Below are positions 35,252-43,516 of a stretch of DNA of 64,000 bases, piece after piece. Where the stretch lies: assembly GCF_003025035.1 (NCBI RefSeq), contig NZ_PYJN01000019.1, positions 310,001 to 374,000 of the forward strand, written 5' to 3'. The notes beneath the pieces are model-generated. The model ran no database searches, had not been told where the DNA came from, and saw nothing but the letters and a program-made list of their open reading frames with translations. Position 1 is the first letter of the stretch, and each line of letters starts with the position of its first letter. Source of the DNA: Rhizobium sp. SEMIA4064. Lineage in GTDB: Bacteria > Pseudomonadota > Alphaproteobacteria > Rhizobiales > Rhizobiaceae. The position numbers and the translations under genes were made by a program.

Positions 35252-36306
35252 CCGCGAAAACGATTGGCATTATCGGCGGCGGCCAGCTCGGCCGCATGCT
35301 GGCCATGGCGGCGGCTCGCCTGAACTTCCGCACGATCATCCTGGAGCCGGAAGCTGATTGTCCCGCCGCGCAGGTAGCGAACGAGCAGATCGTAGCCGCC
35401 TATGACGATCGGGCCCCTCTCGCCGAACTAGCGAAGCGCTGCGACGTCGTCACCTACGAATTTGAAAACGTGCCGGTCGTCGCCGCCGAAAGGCTCGCCA
35501 AGGATATTGCCGTCTACCCGCCGCCAATGGCGCTGGAGATGGCACAGGACAGGCTGACCGAAAAGCGCTTCATCAACGATTGCGGCATTCCGACCGCTCG
35601 TTTTCACGCCGTCGACAGCCAGACCGATCTCGAAACGGCGCTTGCCGACTTCGGCGGCCAGGGCGTACTCAAGACCCGGCGCCTCGGCTATGACGGAAAG
35701 GGCCAGCGCGTCTATCGCTCGTCGGCCGACAGCGCTGAAGGCGGCTTTGCCGCGCTCGGCGGCGTTCCGCTGATTCTCGAAAGCTTCGTGGCGTTCGAGC
35801 GGGAGATCTCCATCATTGCCGCCCGCGGCTTGGACGGCACCATCGCCTGCTACGATCCGGCGGAAAATATCCATCGCAACGGTATTCTCCACACCTCCAC
35901 CCTCCCCGCCAGCATCTCCGCCGAGACGGCGGCAGCGGCACGCGTGGCGGCGGAAAAGGTATTGGCCGCGCTCGGCTATGTCGGCGTCATCGGCATCGAG
36001 TTCTTCGTCCTCGCCGACGGCAGCCTGATTGCCAATGAAATGGCGCCGCGCGTTCACAATTCCGGGCACTGGACGGAAGCCGCCTGCGTCGTCTCGCAAT
36101 TCGAGCAGCATATCCGCGCCGTCGCCGGCCTACCGCTCGGCAATCCAGCACGCCATTCCGACTGCGTGATGCAGAATCTGATCGGCGACGATATCCTTTC
36201 GGTTCCTGATTGGCTGAGCCAGGACGACGTGCTGGTGCATCTCTACGGCAAGACAAAGTCGCGTCCCGGCCGCAAAATGGGGCATATTACACAGCTTCGT
36301 CGCTAA
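35248..36306 (+). CDS. purK: 5-(carboxyamino)imidazole ribonucleotide synthase
   Basis: A 352-residue ATP-grasp enzyme that carboxylates AIR using ATP and bicarbonate. It shows [17 protein letters not shown] at the start, TYEFENVPV, the substrate loop [22 protein letters not shown] and the ATP-grasp metal site [13 protein letters not shown] with [14 protein letters not shown]. Length is normal. A terminator lies 72 bp beyond the stop. Confidence 0.96.
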   Translation: MTAKTIGIIGGGQLGRMLAMAAARLNFRTIILEPEADCPAAQVANEQIVAAYDDRAPLAELAKRCDVVTYEFENVPVVAAERLAKDIAVYPPPMALEMAQDRLTEKRFINDCGIPTARFHAVDSQTDLETALADFGGQGVLKTRRLGYDGKGQRVYRSSADSAEGGFAALGGVPLILESFVAFEREISIIAARGLDGTIACYDPAENIHRNGILHTSTLPASISAETAAAARVAAEKVLAALGYVGVIGIEFFVLADGSLIANEMAPRVHNSGHWTEAACVVSQFEQHIRAVAGLPLGNPARHSDCVMQNLIGDDILSVPDWLSQDDVLVHLYGKTKSRPGRKMGHITQLRR

Positions 36307-36378
36307 CAGCGCAGGGAAAAAACCCCTGACGTGGTTGACAGGGCTAAGGCGACGGGGTATTTGCTGCCCACCCTAAAG

Positions 36379-36402
36379 AGCGCGCCGTGAGCGCGCTTTT
36401 GA
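36379..36402 (+). terminator. Terminator after purEK
   Basis: A perfect 7-bp stem AGCGCGC/GCGCGCT (36379-36385 and 36391-36397) with a CGTGA loop is followed by TTTTG. Confidence 0.78.
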
Positions 36403-36459
36403 TTGTTAAAGATACCGGGCGAATGTGACATTCCCCCTCAAACATCGCGGATCAGAAAA

Positions 36460-36585
36460 ATGAAGATCAAGAATTCGCTCAAGTCGCTCAAGGCGCGTCA
36501 CCGTGACAACCGTCTGGTCCGCCGTAAGGGCCGCATTTACATCATCAACAAGCTGAACCCGCGCTACAAGGCTCGTCAGGGCTGA
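36460..36585 (+). CDS. rpmJ: 50S ribosomal protein L36, cysteine-free type
   Basis: A 41-residue L36 with [17 protein letters not shown] at the start and [21 protein letters not shown] at the end. None of the three cysteines and one histidine of zinc-binding L36 is kept, so this is the zinc-independent (YkgO) type, usual in alphaproteobacteria. The ATG at 36460 gives the conserved start; the ATG at 36403 lies in the leader. Confidence 0.95.
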   Translation: MKIKNSLKSLKARHRDNRLVRRKGRIYIINKLNPRYKARQG

Positions 36586-36692
36586 TTTTGCGTGGCGCCT
36601 GGCCACGGGCCGGGCGGACCGTTCGCGGTCGCTTGAGATGATCACATCAAAATTATTTTGATCTTCGACATTGGCGGGCTACTATGCCCGCC

Positions 36693-37313
36693 ATGCGCAT
36701 TTTTGCTTCGTCATATCTGGCACTGCCGATTCTCCTCGCCCTGACCGCCGCCACACCGCATATCGCCATGGCGGACGATTCTGATATCGTCGAGAAAAAA
36801 GATCCGAACGCCGCCTCCGGCACGCTCTCCTCGAAGCAGCAGATCGATAATCTCTTCATCGCTTTGAAGCGCCAGCGCAATCCCGATCAGGCGAGCCTCA
36901 TCGCCGATCAGATTCGCATGGAATGGAGCGATTCCGGCAGCGCCACCATCAATCTCCTGATGCAATGGGCGGATAAGGCCATCCAGGAAAAGCGCAATGC
37001 CGCCGCCATGGATTTCCTCGACCAGGTGATCTCGCTGAAGCCGGACTACGCCGAGGGCTGGAACCGCCGCGCGACGCTGAATTACGCCATCGGTGACTAT
37101 CGCAAGTCGATGGAAGACATCAATCAGGTGCTGCGGATAGAGCCGCGCCACTTCGGCGCGCTCGCCGGCATGGCCGCGATCTTGAGCGAAACCGGCAATG
37201 ACGAGCTAACGCTGAAGGCTTGGGCACGCTTCCTTGAAATCTATCCGGCGAATCGCGCCGCCCAGGAGCAGTTTAATACCCTCTCCGAAAAGATCGCCGG
37301 TAGCCGAACCTAA
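36693..37313 (+). CDS. Exported TPR protein
   Basis: A 206-residue protein with a signal peptide (MRIFASSYLALPILLALTAA, then HIAMADD) from the ATG at 36693; another Met is three codons earlier. Tetratricopeptide-like helices occupy the rest, for example AMDFLDQVISLKPDYAEGWNRRA and SMEDINQVLRIEPRHFGALAGMA. It probably acts in the periplasm as a binding scaffold; partners are unknown. A 100-bp palindromic repeat begins directly after its stop codon. Confidence 0.83.
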   Translation: MRIFASSYLALPILLALTAATPHIAMADDSDIVEKKDPNAASGTLSSKQQIDNLFIALKRQRNPDQASLIADQIRMEWSDSGSATINLLMQWADKAIQEKRNAAAMDFLDQVISLKPDYAEGWNRRATLNYAIGDYRKSMEDINQVLRIEPRHFGALAGMAAILSETGNDELTLKAWARFLEIYPANRAAQEQFNTLSEKIAGSRT

Positions 37314-37413
37314 TGCATGTCGCGCAAAAGTGTGCGGCGGTTTTGCGAAAACGACATGCACAAACAAGGAGCTAAAGTGTGGGAGCGAATCTGAAAGATC
37401 GCGACGAGCTTTA
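37314..37413 (-). repeat. 100-bp palindromic repeat, copy B
   Basis: Reverse-complement copy of 9108-9207 with one mismatch by eye. The hairpin arms TGCATGTCG/CGACATGCA are intact. It begins at the base after the stop codon of the TPR gene. The following bases to 37550 contain a further TAGAGC end and no gene. Confidence 0.8.
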
Positions 37414-37550
37414 GAGCATCTATTCGCTGACGGTCGCTCCGCCTGAAACGGAATGGTCTAGGATTTCTCAACAAAGGGCATATCTACAACACATGAGCGA
37501 TCGTGAAAGTCGCATAGACCGATAGTTCCCATTATCTACTTTATACCGCA

Positions 37551-38600
37551 ATGATCGATATTCTGCTTTGTGCCCTTGTTCTAATTCCTGCCGCCGCGGC
37601 CTGCTTTTCGGCCTATAAGACGCGCGCGATCGAACAGACTTATCCCAATATCGGCGAACTGACCGATATCGGCGAATTCCGCATGAACGCCCTGCATCTG
37701 GCGTGCCCGGTCACCGCCGACCTGCCGCCGCTGATCTTCATTCACGGCGCCAGCGGCAATCTGCGCGACCAGTTCGAAGCCTTTGCCGACCCGCTCGCCG
37801 GCCGGGCGGAAATGCTGTTCATCGATCGGCCCGGCCACGGTTATTCCGAACGTGGCGGCCCGGAAAATGCCCTGCCCTCCGGTCAGGCCGACGCGATCGC
37901 AAGATTGATGGAGAAACGCGGTATCGAGAGCGCCATCATCGTCGGCCATTCCTTCGGCGGCGCCATCGCCGCAGCCTTCGGCATGCGTCATCCCGACAAG
38001 ACAACCGGCCTGCTCTTCCTTGCGCCGGCGACTCATCCGTGGCCGGGCGGAATCGACTGGTACTATACGCTTGCCGCCATGCCGGTCTTCGGCTGGCTCT
38101 TCGCCCATCTGGTGGTGATGCCGGTCGGTCTGCAGCGTGTCGAAAGCAGCACGCTCAGCGTCTTCCACCCCAATCAGCGCCCTGCCGATTACGTGGTGAA
38201 AACCGCACCGGAGCTGGTGTTACGGCCAAGAGCTTTTATCAATAATGCAGCCGACGTTGCCAATCTCTTAGCCTATGTCGTCGCCGAAGCACCGCGCTAC
38301 CGCGAGATCACGCCGCCGACCGTCATCATCACCGGCGACAGCGACGATATCGTCATGGAAGAGCTGCATTCGCGCGGCTTGGCGCGCGACATCGCCGGCG
38401 CCGAACTTGTTACCATCCGTCATCTCGGCCACAAGCCGGACTATGTCGCGACCGACGTGGCCATCGCGGCAATGGAGCATCTCGCCGGCCAGTCACGCGA
38501 TCTCCAGGCATTCGCTCAGGAAGCGGAAGCCCGCCTCGCCCGCCCGAAGACTACATTGCCGGCCGAAGCCACCGCCACTCAGGCAGTCACCAGTTCGTAG
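37551..38600 (+). CDS. Alpha/beta hydrolase
   Basis: A 349-residue alpha/beta hydrolase. A hydrophobic N-terminal segment (IDILLCALVLIPAAAACFSAY) suggests membrane anchoring. The fold shows FIHGASGN (oxyanion-hole region), FIDRPGHGYSER, the nucleophile elbow VGHSFGGAIA, TVIITGDSDDIV and a late HLGHKPDY histidine. The substrate is unknown. Its 3' end overlaps the convergent LysR gene by 22 bp. Confidence 0.86.
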   Translation: MIDILLCALVLIPAAAACFSAYKTRAIEQTYPNIGELTDIGEFRMNALHLACPVTADLPPLIFIHGASGNLRDQFEAFADPLAGRAEMLFIDRPGHGYSERGGPENALPSGQADAIARLMEKRGIESAIIVGHSFGGAIAAAFGMRHPDKTTGLLFLAPATHPWPGGIDWYYTLAAMPVFGWLFAHLVVMPVGLQRVESSTLSVFHPNQRPADYVVKTAPELVLRPRAFINNAADVANLLAYVVAEAPRYREITPPTVIITGDSDDIVMEELHSRGLARDIAGAELVTIRHLGHKPDYVATDVAIAAMEHLAGQSRDLQAFAQEAEARLARPKTTLPAEATATQAVTSS

Positions 38601-39520
38601 TTCGGCGCATCGGCAAACACCCGCCCCTGCGGCGTGGCATCCACCGTTTGCCGCACGGCTTGCAGCATGATCGAAGCCAGCCGTTCCGTCGCCGCGTTCG
38701 CTTCCGCTTCGGCGCGATGCAGCAAGAGGTCGAGCTTCGGCAGCGGCGGGAGGCCGGCTTCCCCTGGTGCCATGGGCCGCACCTTAACCGGCAGACCCAG
38801 CGGCGTGCGCACCGTCACGCCCAACCCCGCCGCCGTCGCAGCCCAGAGCCCACCAAGACTGGGGCTGACGAAGGAAATGCGCCAGCCGATGCCGGCATGG
38901 TCCAGCACCTTGGTCGCGATCGACCGCAGCAGGCAGGGCGCCTCCAATGATGCAAGCGGCAGCGGCTCGCCGCCATCGGCATGCCATTGGGTGGCACCAT
39001 GCGCCGGCCCGACCCAGCACATCGGCACTTCGGCGATCCGATCGGTATGGGTCGTGCGAAAGCCGTCGCTCCAGGCAAGCGCCAGGTCGAGCTTGCCGGA
39101 CGTCACGCGCTCGATGAGCTCTGCATTTCGCACCACACGCGCCTCGATCCGCACCTTCGGATGCGCGCGGGCAAAGCGGCCTAGTACCTCCGGCAACAGC
39201 GTCTCGCCGAAATCCTCCTGCAAGCCGAGCCGAACCCAGCCTTCCAGATCGGCACCATGGATCGCAGTCGCCGCCTCGTCGTTGAGATCCAGCAGCCGCC
39301 GCGCATAGCCGAGCATGGTCTCGCCGGCCTCCGTAAGCGCCAGCCCGCGCCCGGCCTTGCGGAAGATCGGCGTACCCGCCTGTTCCTCCAGTTTCTTGAG
39401 CTGCGCGCTGATCGCGGACGTCGAACGCCCGAGCCGTTCTGCCGCCTTGGCGAAGCTGCCAAGCTCCATGCCTGTCACGAAGCTGCGCAGGACGTCGAGG
39501 TCGAAGATAACTTTCCGCAT
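38579..39520 (-). CDS. LysR-family transcriptional regulator
   Basis: A 313-residue LysR regulator. The winged-helix domain is LDVLRSFVTGMELGSFAKAAERLGRSTSAISAQLKKLEEQ, and the effector-binding domain starts near residue 90. The start MRKVIFDLDVL at 39520 was chosen over an ATG two codons earlier. It is divergent from the tautomerase-cupin-DUF4865 operon, 111 bp away. LysR proteins usually control the divergent operon in response to a pathway metabolite, so that operon is its likely target. Confidence 0.92.
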   Translation of the reverse strand: MRKVIFDLDVLRSFVTGMELGSFAKAAERLGRSTSAISAQLKKLEEQAGTPIFRKAGRGLALTEAGETMLGYARRLLDLNDEAATAIHGADLEGWVRLGLQEDFGETLLPEVLGRFARAHPKVRIEARVVRNAELIERVTSGKLDLALAWSDGFRTTHTDRIAEVPMCWVGPAHGATQWHADGGEPLPLASLEAPCLLRSIATKVLDHAGIGWRISFVSPSLGGLWAATAAGLGVTVRTPLGLPVKVRPMAPGEAGLPPLPKLDLLLHRAEAEANAATERLASIMLQAVRQTVDATPQGRVFADAPNYELVTA

Positions 39521-39540
39521 GATCAACTATCCATATTTTC

Positions 39541-39595
39541 GGGATTATAAGTCAAATATTATCTGATTTTCCGAACTATTATCCCGTGGCATGGT
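39541..39595. promoter_or_regulatory. Imperfect inverted repeat between LysR gene and operon
   Basis: GGGATTAT (39541-39548) faces ATTATCCC (39588-39595) with one mismatch. TTTTCGG and CCGAA elements lie near the arms in an AT-rich stretch. This is a reasonable recognition/activation site pair for the divergent LysR protein, which would also autoregulate. Inference only. Confidence 0.35.
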
Positions 39596-39631
39596 GTGCT
39601 CGTCAAGTAGACCCGATGACAGGAGCACCCC

Positions 39632-40021
39632 ATGCCATTCACTCGTATTTCCCTTCTCCGCGGCAAGTCGCCGGAATATTTGCAGGCGCTTTCGGATAAT
39701 TTCCACCGCGCCATGGTCGAGACCTTCGACGTGCCGCCCACCGATCGCTTCCAGGAGATTCATCAGTTGGAGCCGAACGAGCTGATCTTCGACCGCACCT
39801 ATCTCGGCGGCCCACGCTCGGACAACTACGTCTTCTTCCAAATCACGATCGGCAAGCCGCGCTCGACGGAAGTCAAGAAGGCCTTCTATCGCCGCCTCGT
39901 CGCCCTGCTTGCGGATGCGCCGGGCCTGCGGCCCGAAGATGTCATGATCAATATCGTCACGACGACGCGCGAGGACTGGTCCTTCTCGGACGGGATCGCG
40001 CAAATGATCGAACAGGCCTGA
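39632..40021 (+). CDS. Tautomerase family protein
   Basis: A 129-residue protein of the tautomerase superfamily. It starts MPFTRISLLRGKSPEYLQAL, so processing would expose the catalytic proline 1. It continues with a beta-alpha-beta unit (MVETFDVPPTDRF) and a second at VKKAFYRRLVALLADAPGLRPEDVMINIV. It is about twice the length of a 4-oxalocrotonate tautomerase, suiting a fused-domain or MIF-like member. Five bp separate it from the cupin gene, so they are one operon. Confidence 0.85.
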   Translation: MPFTRISLLRGKSPEYLQALSDNFHRAMVETFDVPPTDRFQEIHQLEPNELIFDRTYLGGPRSDNYVFFQITIGKPRSTEVKKAFYRRLVALLADAPGLRPEDVMINIVTTTREDWSFSDGIAQMIEQA

Positions 40022-40026
40022 CAACG

Positions 40027-40422
40027 ATGAACCGGACAAGCATTCGACAGCCGTTGCCAATCCATCGCGCCGGCACCGCCATCCAGCGTTCGCCGGAAGG
40101 CATCGCTAACAGGCCCTTCTGGGTGGAGATGCTGGTTCAGGACAACGAGGACGGCGGGCTCACAGCCATGCGCTGTACGCTCGAACCCGGCACGATGACA
40201 CGCTGGCACACCCATCCACACGGGCAAATCCTCTATGTTCTATCGGGTGTAGGCCTTGCGCAGCGTGACAACGAACCGGCCGAGGAACTGCGCGCCGGCG
40301 ACTGCATAATCTTCGCACCCGGCGAGCGTCACCGACATGGCGCAACGCCGGACAGCACTTTCGCCTATATCAGCATCCAGGCTCAACAGAACGGCGCCGC
40401 CGTGACCTGGCTGGAGGATTGA
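40027..40422 (+). CDS. Cupin-domain protein
   Basis: A 131-residue single cupin. Motif 1 is GTMTRWHTHPHGQILYVLSG, with HxHxxG-type metal ligands, and motif 2 is GDCIIFAPGERHRHGATP. Metal-dependent small cupins include carboxymuconolactone-linked and mandelonitrile-lyase-like enzymes. The gene is between a tautomerase gene and a DUF4865 gene and probably acts in the same small catabolic or detoxifying pathway. Substrate unknown. Confidence 0.87.
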   Translation: MNRTSIRQPLPIHRAGTAIQRSPEGIANRPFWVEMLVQDNEDGGLTAMRCTLEPGTMTRWHTHPHGQILYVLSGVGLAQRDNEPAEELRAGDCIIFAPGERHRHGATPDSTFAYISIQAQQNGAAVTWLED

Positions 40423-40424
40423 CC

Positions 40425-40997
40425 ATGATTGCCATGCAATACAGCTTCACCCTGCCTGCCGACTACGACATGGCGATCCTCGACCGTCGCATCCGCGACA
40501 AGGGGCCCATGCTCGACAATTTTCCCGGTCTGAAGTTCAAGGCCTATCTCTCCGCCCGGAAAGGCGATGCCAGGACGGGAAGCCGCGAGAATCTCTATTC
40601 GCCCTTCTATGTTTGGGACAAGGATGAGGGGTTGAGCAACTTCATCTGCGGTCCCGGCTTTGCCGGGGTAACGGAGAGTTTTGGCCGGCCGCAGGTGAAG
40701 ACCTGGATCGTCTGGCGCGCCGATATCTCGCCGGATATTCAAAATGCCCGGTTCGCCATCCGCGAGATCTTTCAAACGGGGCCCTATGCGCCGCTTGCCG
40801 AGATTCGTCAGCGCGAAAGCGATGACGCGACTGGCGAAGTCGCGCGCGGCGAAGCGCTTGCTTCCGTCGCCGCCTTCGAACCGACCAGTTGGACGCGGGT
40901 GCGTTTCCGTCTGCTTGCCGATCTGCCAAAAGACGTTTTGAGGCCCGGTGTCCAGATCTACGATGTCGGCCACCTTTCTTTGTCGGACGTTGGTTGA
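40425..40997 (+). CDS. DUF4865 family protein
   Basis: A 190-residue protein starting MIAMQYSFTLPADYDM at 40425, with a GGAGGA ribosome-binding site. It contains ENLYSPFYVWDKDEGLSNFICGPGF, WIVWRADISP and VRFRLLADLP. This matches the DUF4865 family as I remember it, often encoded near tautomerases and LysR regulators, function unknown. It lies two bases after the cupin stop and is the last gene of the LysR-divergent operon. The fold may be of the dimeric alpha-beta barrel type; I cannot establish this. Confidence 0.75.
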   Translation: MIAMQYSFTLPADYDMAILDRRIRDKGPMLDNFPGLKFKAYLSARKGDARTGSRENLYSPFYVWDKDEGLSNFICGPGFAGVTESFGRPQVKTWIVWRADISPDIQNARFAIREIFQTGPYAPLAEIRQRESDDATGEVARGEALASVAAFEPTSWTRVRFRLLADLPKDVLRPGVQIYDVGHLSLSDVG

Positions 40998-41087
40998 AGT
41001 GTCACCGGGACAAAGTCGTTGTTTTAAAGAGGACCGCAGCGTTTTATGGATTGAACAGCCTTTCCGCAGCAGAAGAGTGTTCCCTCC

Positions 41088-42059
41088 ATGGTCGATATTG
41101 CAATGATTGAAGCCGCTCGCGACCGCCTCGACGGCCGCGCCCGGCGAACGCCACTTCTCTCCTCTCCTTTCCTCGATGAGATCGCCGGGCGGCGGCTGTT
41201 CGTGAAAGCGGAATGCCTGCAGCATACCGGCTCCTTCAAGTTTCGTGGCGGCTGGTCGGCGGTTTCGGGGCTGGAGCCCTCCGTGCGCGCGAGAGGTGTC
41301 ATCGCCTTTTCCTCCGGCAATCACGCCCAGGGCGTGGCACTCGCCGCGCAACTGCACGGCGTGCCCGCCGTCATCGTCATGCCGACGGATGCGCCGAAGC
41401 TGAAGATCGCCAATACCCGCGCCTTCGGTGCCGAAGTCGTGCTTTATGACCGCATCAAGGAGGATCGTGACGAGATCGGTGCGCGGCTCTCCAGGGAACG
41501 CGGCCTGACGCTGATCAAGCCTTTCGACGAGCCGCTTGTCATCGCCGGCCAGGGAACGACCGGGCTGGAAATCGCTGAACAGGCAGCAGAAGAGGGCATC
41601 AATGCCACAACCGTGCTCGTCCCCTGCGGCGGCGGCGGGCTCACTTCGGGAATCGCGCTCGCACTGGAATCCCGCGCCCCCGGCTTCAAGGTCCGCCCCT
41701 GCGAACCCAAGAACTTTGACGACACGACACGCTCTCTCGCCTCCGGCAAGATTGAACGCAACGCTGCCCTGCAGGGCTCGATCTGCGACGCCATCATCAC
41801 GCCACAACCCGGCAACATCACCTTTCCAATCCTGAAGCGCCTCTGCAGCCCCGGCCTCGTCGTAACCGATGAGGAAGCGCTGGACGCCATGGCGCTCGCC
41901 TTCACCCGCCTCAAGATCGTCGTCGAGCCCGGCGGCGCCGTAGCGCTGGCGGCGGCCCTCTTCCATGGCAAGGAGATCGACGGCGACACGGTCATCGCGG
42001 TCACCTCAGGCGGTAATGTCGATATGGACGTTTTCGAGACGGCGCTGCGCCATCACTAA
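41088..42059 (+). CDS. Threonine/serine dehydratase-like PLP enzyme
   Basis: A 323-residue fold-type II PLP enzyme. The PLP lysine lies in HTGSFKFRGGWSAV, followed by IAFSSGNHAQGVALAAQLHG, the glycine-rich phosphate loop VPCGGGGLTSGIALAL and a C-terminal SGGNVDMDVF. It lacks the regulatory ACT domain of biosynthetic IlvA, so it is of the short catabolic threonine/serine or hydroxyaspartate dehydratase kind. It is convergent with the LysE gene, 3 bp apart. Confidence 0.9.
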   Translation: MVDIAMIEAARDRLDGRARRTPLLSSPFLDEIAGRRLFVKAECLQHTGSFKFRGGWSAVSGLEPSVRARGVIAFSSGNHAQGVALAAQLHGVPAVIVMPTDAPKLKIANTRAFGAEVVLYDRIKEDRDEIGARLSRERGLTLIKPFDEPLVIAGQGTTGLEIAEQAAEEGINATTVLVPCGGGGLTSGIALALESRAPGFKVRPCEPKNFDDTTRSLASGKIERNAALQGSICDAIITPQPGNITFPILKRLCSPGLVVTDEEALDAMALAFTRLKIVVEPGGAVALAAALFHGKEIDGDTVIAVTSGGNVDMDVFETALRHH

Positions 42060-42062
42060 CGT

Positions 42063-42698
42063 TTAACTCGCCGCGCGACGATAAAGTGCCAGCGAACCGG
42101 CCAAAGCCAGGAGTGCGCCGCCGCAGGCGCGTTCCAGCCATTTCGTGCCTTCCGTCTTGAGGAAACGCACCGCCTGCGAGCCGAACGCGGCATAGCCGAA
42201 CATGATCGCGAAATCGAGCGAGGCGAAGAGCAGCGCGAGGACGGCGTACTGCGGCATCTGCGGCGCGGCCGGATCGATGAACTGCGGCAAAAAGGCCGAG
42301 AAGAACAGATAGCCCTTGGGATTGGTCACCGCGACCATGAAGCTCTTCATCCCGATGGACAACAGCGTGCCCTTCCCCTGCCCGGCATTGGCCTTGAGCA
42401 TGCCGTCGATCGTTCCCTTGGAACGCAGCATCATGATCCCGAGAAAAGCGAGATAGGCAGCGCCCGCCCATTTCAGCAAGGAAAACCAGAATTCCGAGGC
42501 CGCCAGCAACGCGCCAAGCCCGATGGCAACCGCGCCGATCAGCACGAAGTCCGACAGCACGGCACCAATCATGCCGGCGAGCGCACGGCGCACGCCGTAA
42601 CGCGAACCGTTGGTCAGAGCCAACAGAACAGTCGGCCCCGGCGTCGCGATGCCGATGAAGGAGACGGTGGCAAAAGCAAGCAGCGTGGCAATGTGCAT
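42063..42698 (-). CDS. LysE/RhtB-family amino-acid exporter
   Basis: A 211-residue inner-membrane protein with about six helices, starting MHIATLLAFATVSFIGIATPGPTVLLAL. The ATPGPTVLLAL stretch is the family signature; KWAGAAYLAFLGIMMLRS and TNPKGYLFFSAFLPQFI are further conserved parts. It exports an amino acid or related compound. Being next to a threonine dehydratase-like gene suggests, weakly, a threonine or serine link. The start at 42698 has GGAGGAAATC upstream. Confidence 0.92.
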   Translation of the reverse strand: MHIATLLAFATVSFIGIATPGPTVLLALTNGSRYGVRRALAGMIGAVLSDFVLIGAVAIGLGALLAASEFWFSLLKWAGAAYLAFLGIMMLRSKGTIDGMLKANAGQGKGTLLSIGMKSFMVAVTNPKGYLFFSAFLPQFIDPAAPQMPQYAVLALLFASLDFAIMFGYAAFGSQAVRFLKTEGTKWLERACGGALLALAGSLALYRRAAS

Positions 42699-42853
42699 GA
42701 TTTCCTCCCCATGGTTGTCGGAAACTTGCATGCACCGCTATGCTTGGCAAGCATGTGCTTTTGGTATCCCTGTGCTCGTCATAAATATTGAGTATGCCGC
42801 ACTCTCCTCGACCTCATCACCACAGAGACCGATCGAGATCTTCATCGCCTTTT

Positions 42854-43489
42854 CTACACGATCAGCAGCACAGTACCGGTGCCAAGCAGAACCAGCGTCC
42901 AAACGAGATCCACATTGATCCAGGCGCTGCGCAATATTTCGAGCCCGACCCAGCGATAGACCGCCAGGGCAACGAGACTTGTGACCGCCAACATCGCAAA
43001 TGTATGGACGCCGACCGCCGCGATCGTGATCGTGATCGTCGCGGACGCGTCCCCGCCGATGCCATGCAATGGCGATCCCGTTAGACAGAGCGGCATCAAG
43101 GCCGGCAGGAGCATGAGCCCCGCACCGTGAGCCGTCGCCATCAGGAATGACCAGAGCACAAGGCCTGCAAGCCCGGTGCGCATGCCGATGCGAACGCGGT
43201 GCCGGTGTCCGAAGAAATGATGCCAGAAAGCCCAAGCGACGAGGCCGACCCCGGTGACCAAGCGCACAACGCCCTGATCCACGAAAAGACCGACGGCAAC
43301 GACGGCGCCGGCGACCAATGCGATGGACGCGACGTGGCCAAGGGCGATAGCAGGGACCGCCTTGACCACGGCGGCGGAACTCTGCCGGTGAACGCCGAGC
43401 GCCACGGCAAACAACCATCCCATCGCGGGATTGAGACCATGAAAGGCTCCCAATCCCGCCAGCAGCACCCAGGGCCAGAGTTCGTTCAT
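42854..43489 (-). CDS. Polytopic membrane protein, partner of the SBP56-type gene
   Basis: A 211-residue protein with about six hydrophobic segments. Its first region has WPWVLLAGLGAFHGLNPAMGWLFAVALG, and a histidine-rich HHFFGHRHRVRIG loop lies near residue 95. The GxFHGLNPxMGW and histidine-rich loop recall metal-permease-like or UreH-like membrane proteins. It follows the SBP56-type gene by 27 bp on the same strand, so the two are probably an operon. Function is unknown; a copper or sulfur-compound link is speculation. Confidence 0.65.
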   Translation of the reverse strand: MNELWPWVLLAGLGAFHGLNPAMGWLFAVALGVHRQSSAAVVKAVPAIALGHVASIALVAGAVVAVGLFVDQGVVRLVTGVGLVAWAFWHHFFGHRHRVRIGMRTGLAGLVLWSFLMATAHGAGLMLLPALMPLCLTGSPLHGIGGDASATITITIAAVGVHTFAMLAVTSLVALAVYRWVGLEILRSAWINVDLVWTLVLLGTGTVLLIV

Positions 43490-43516
43490 GGGGCACCTCG
43501 CCCGGCTAATCTTCGC

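Noticed and set aside
37234..37446. Frame running from the TPR gene 3' end into the palindromic repeat
   Set aside because: It is created by the repeat sequence; a matching peptide appears antisense at the other copy near 9108-9191.
40383..41966. Minus-strand open frame of 527 codons over DUF4865 and the dehydratase gene
   Set aside because: It covers two genes with strong motifs in the other direction and shows no domain pattern.
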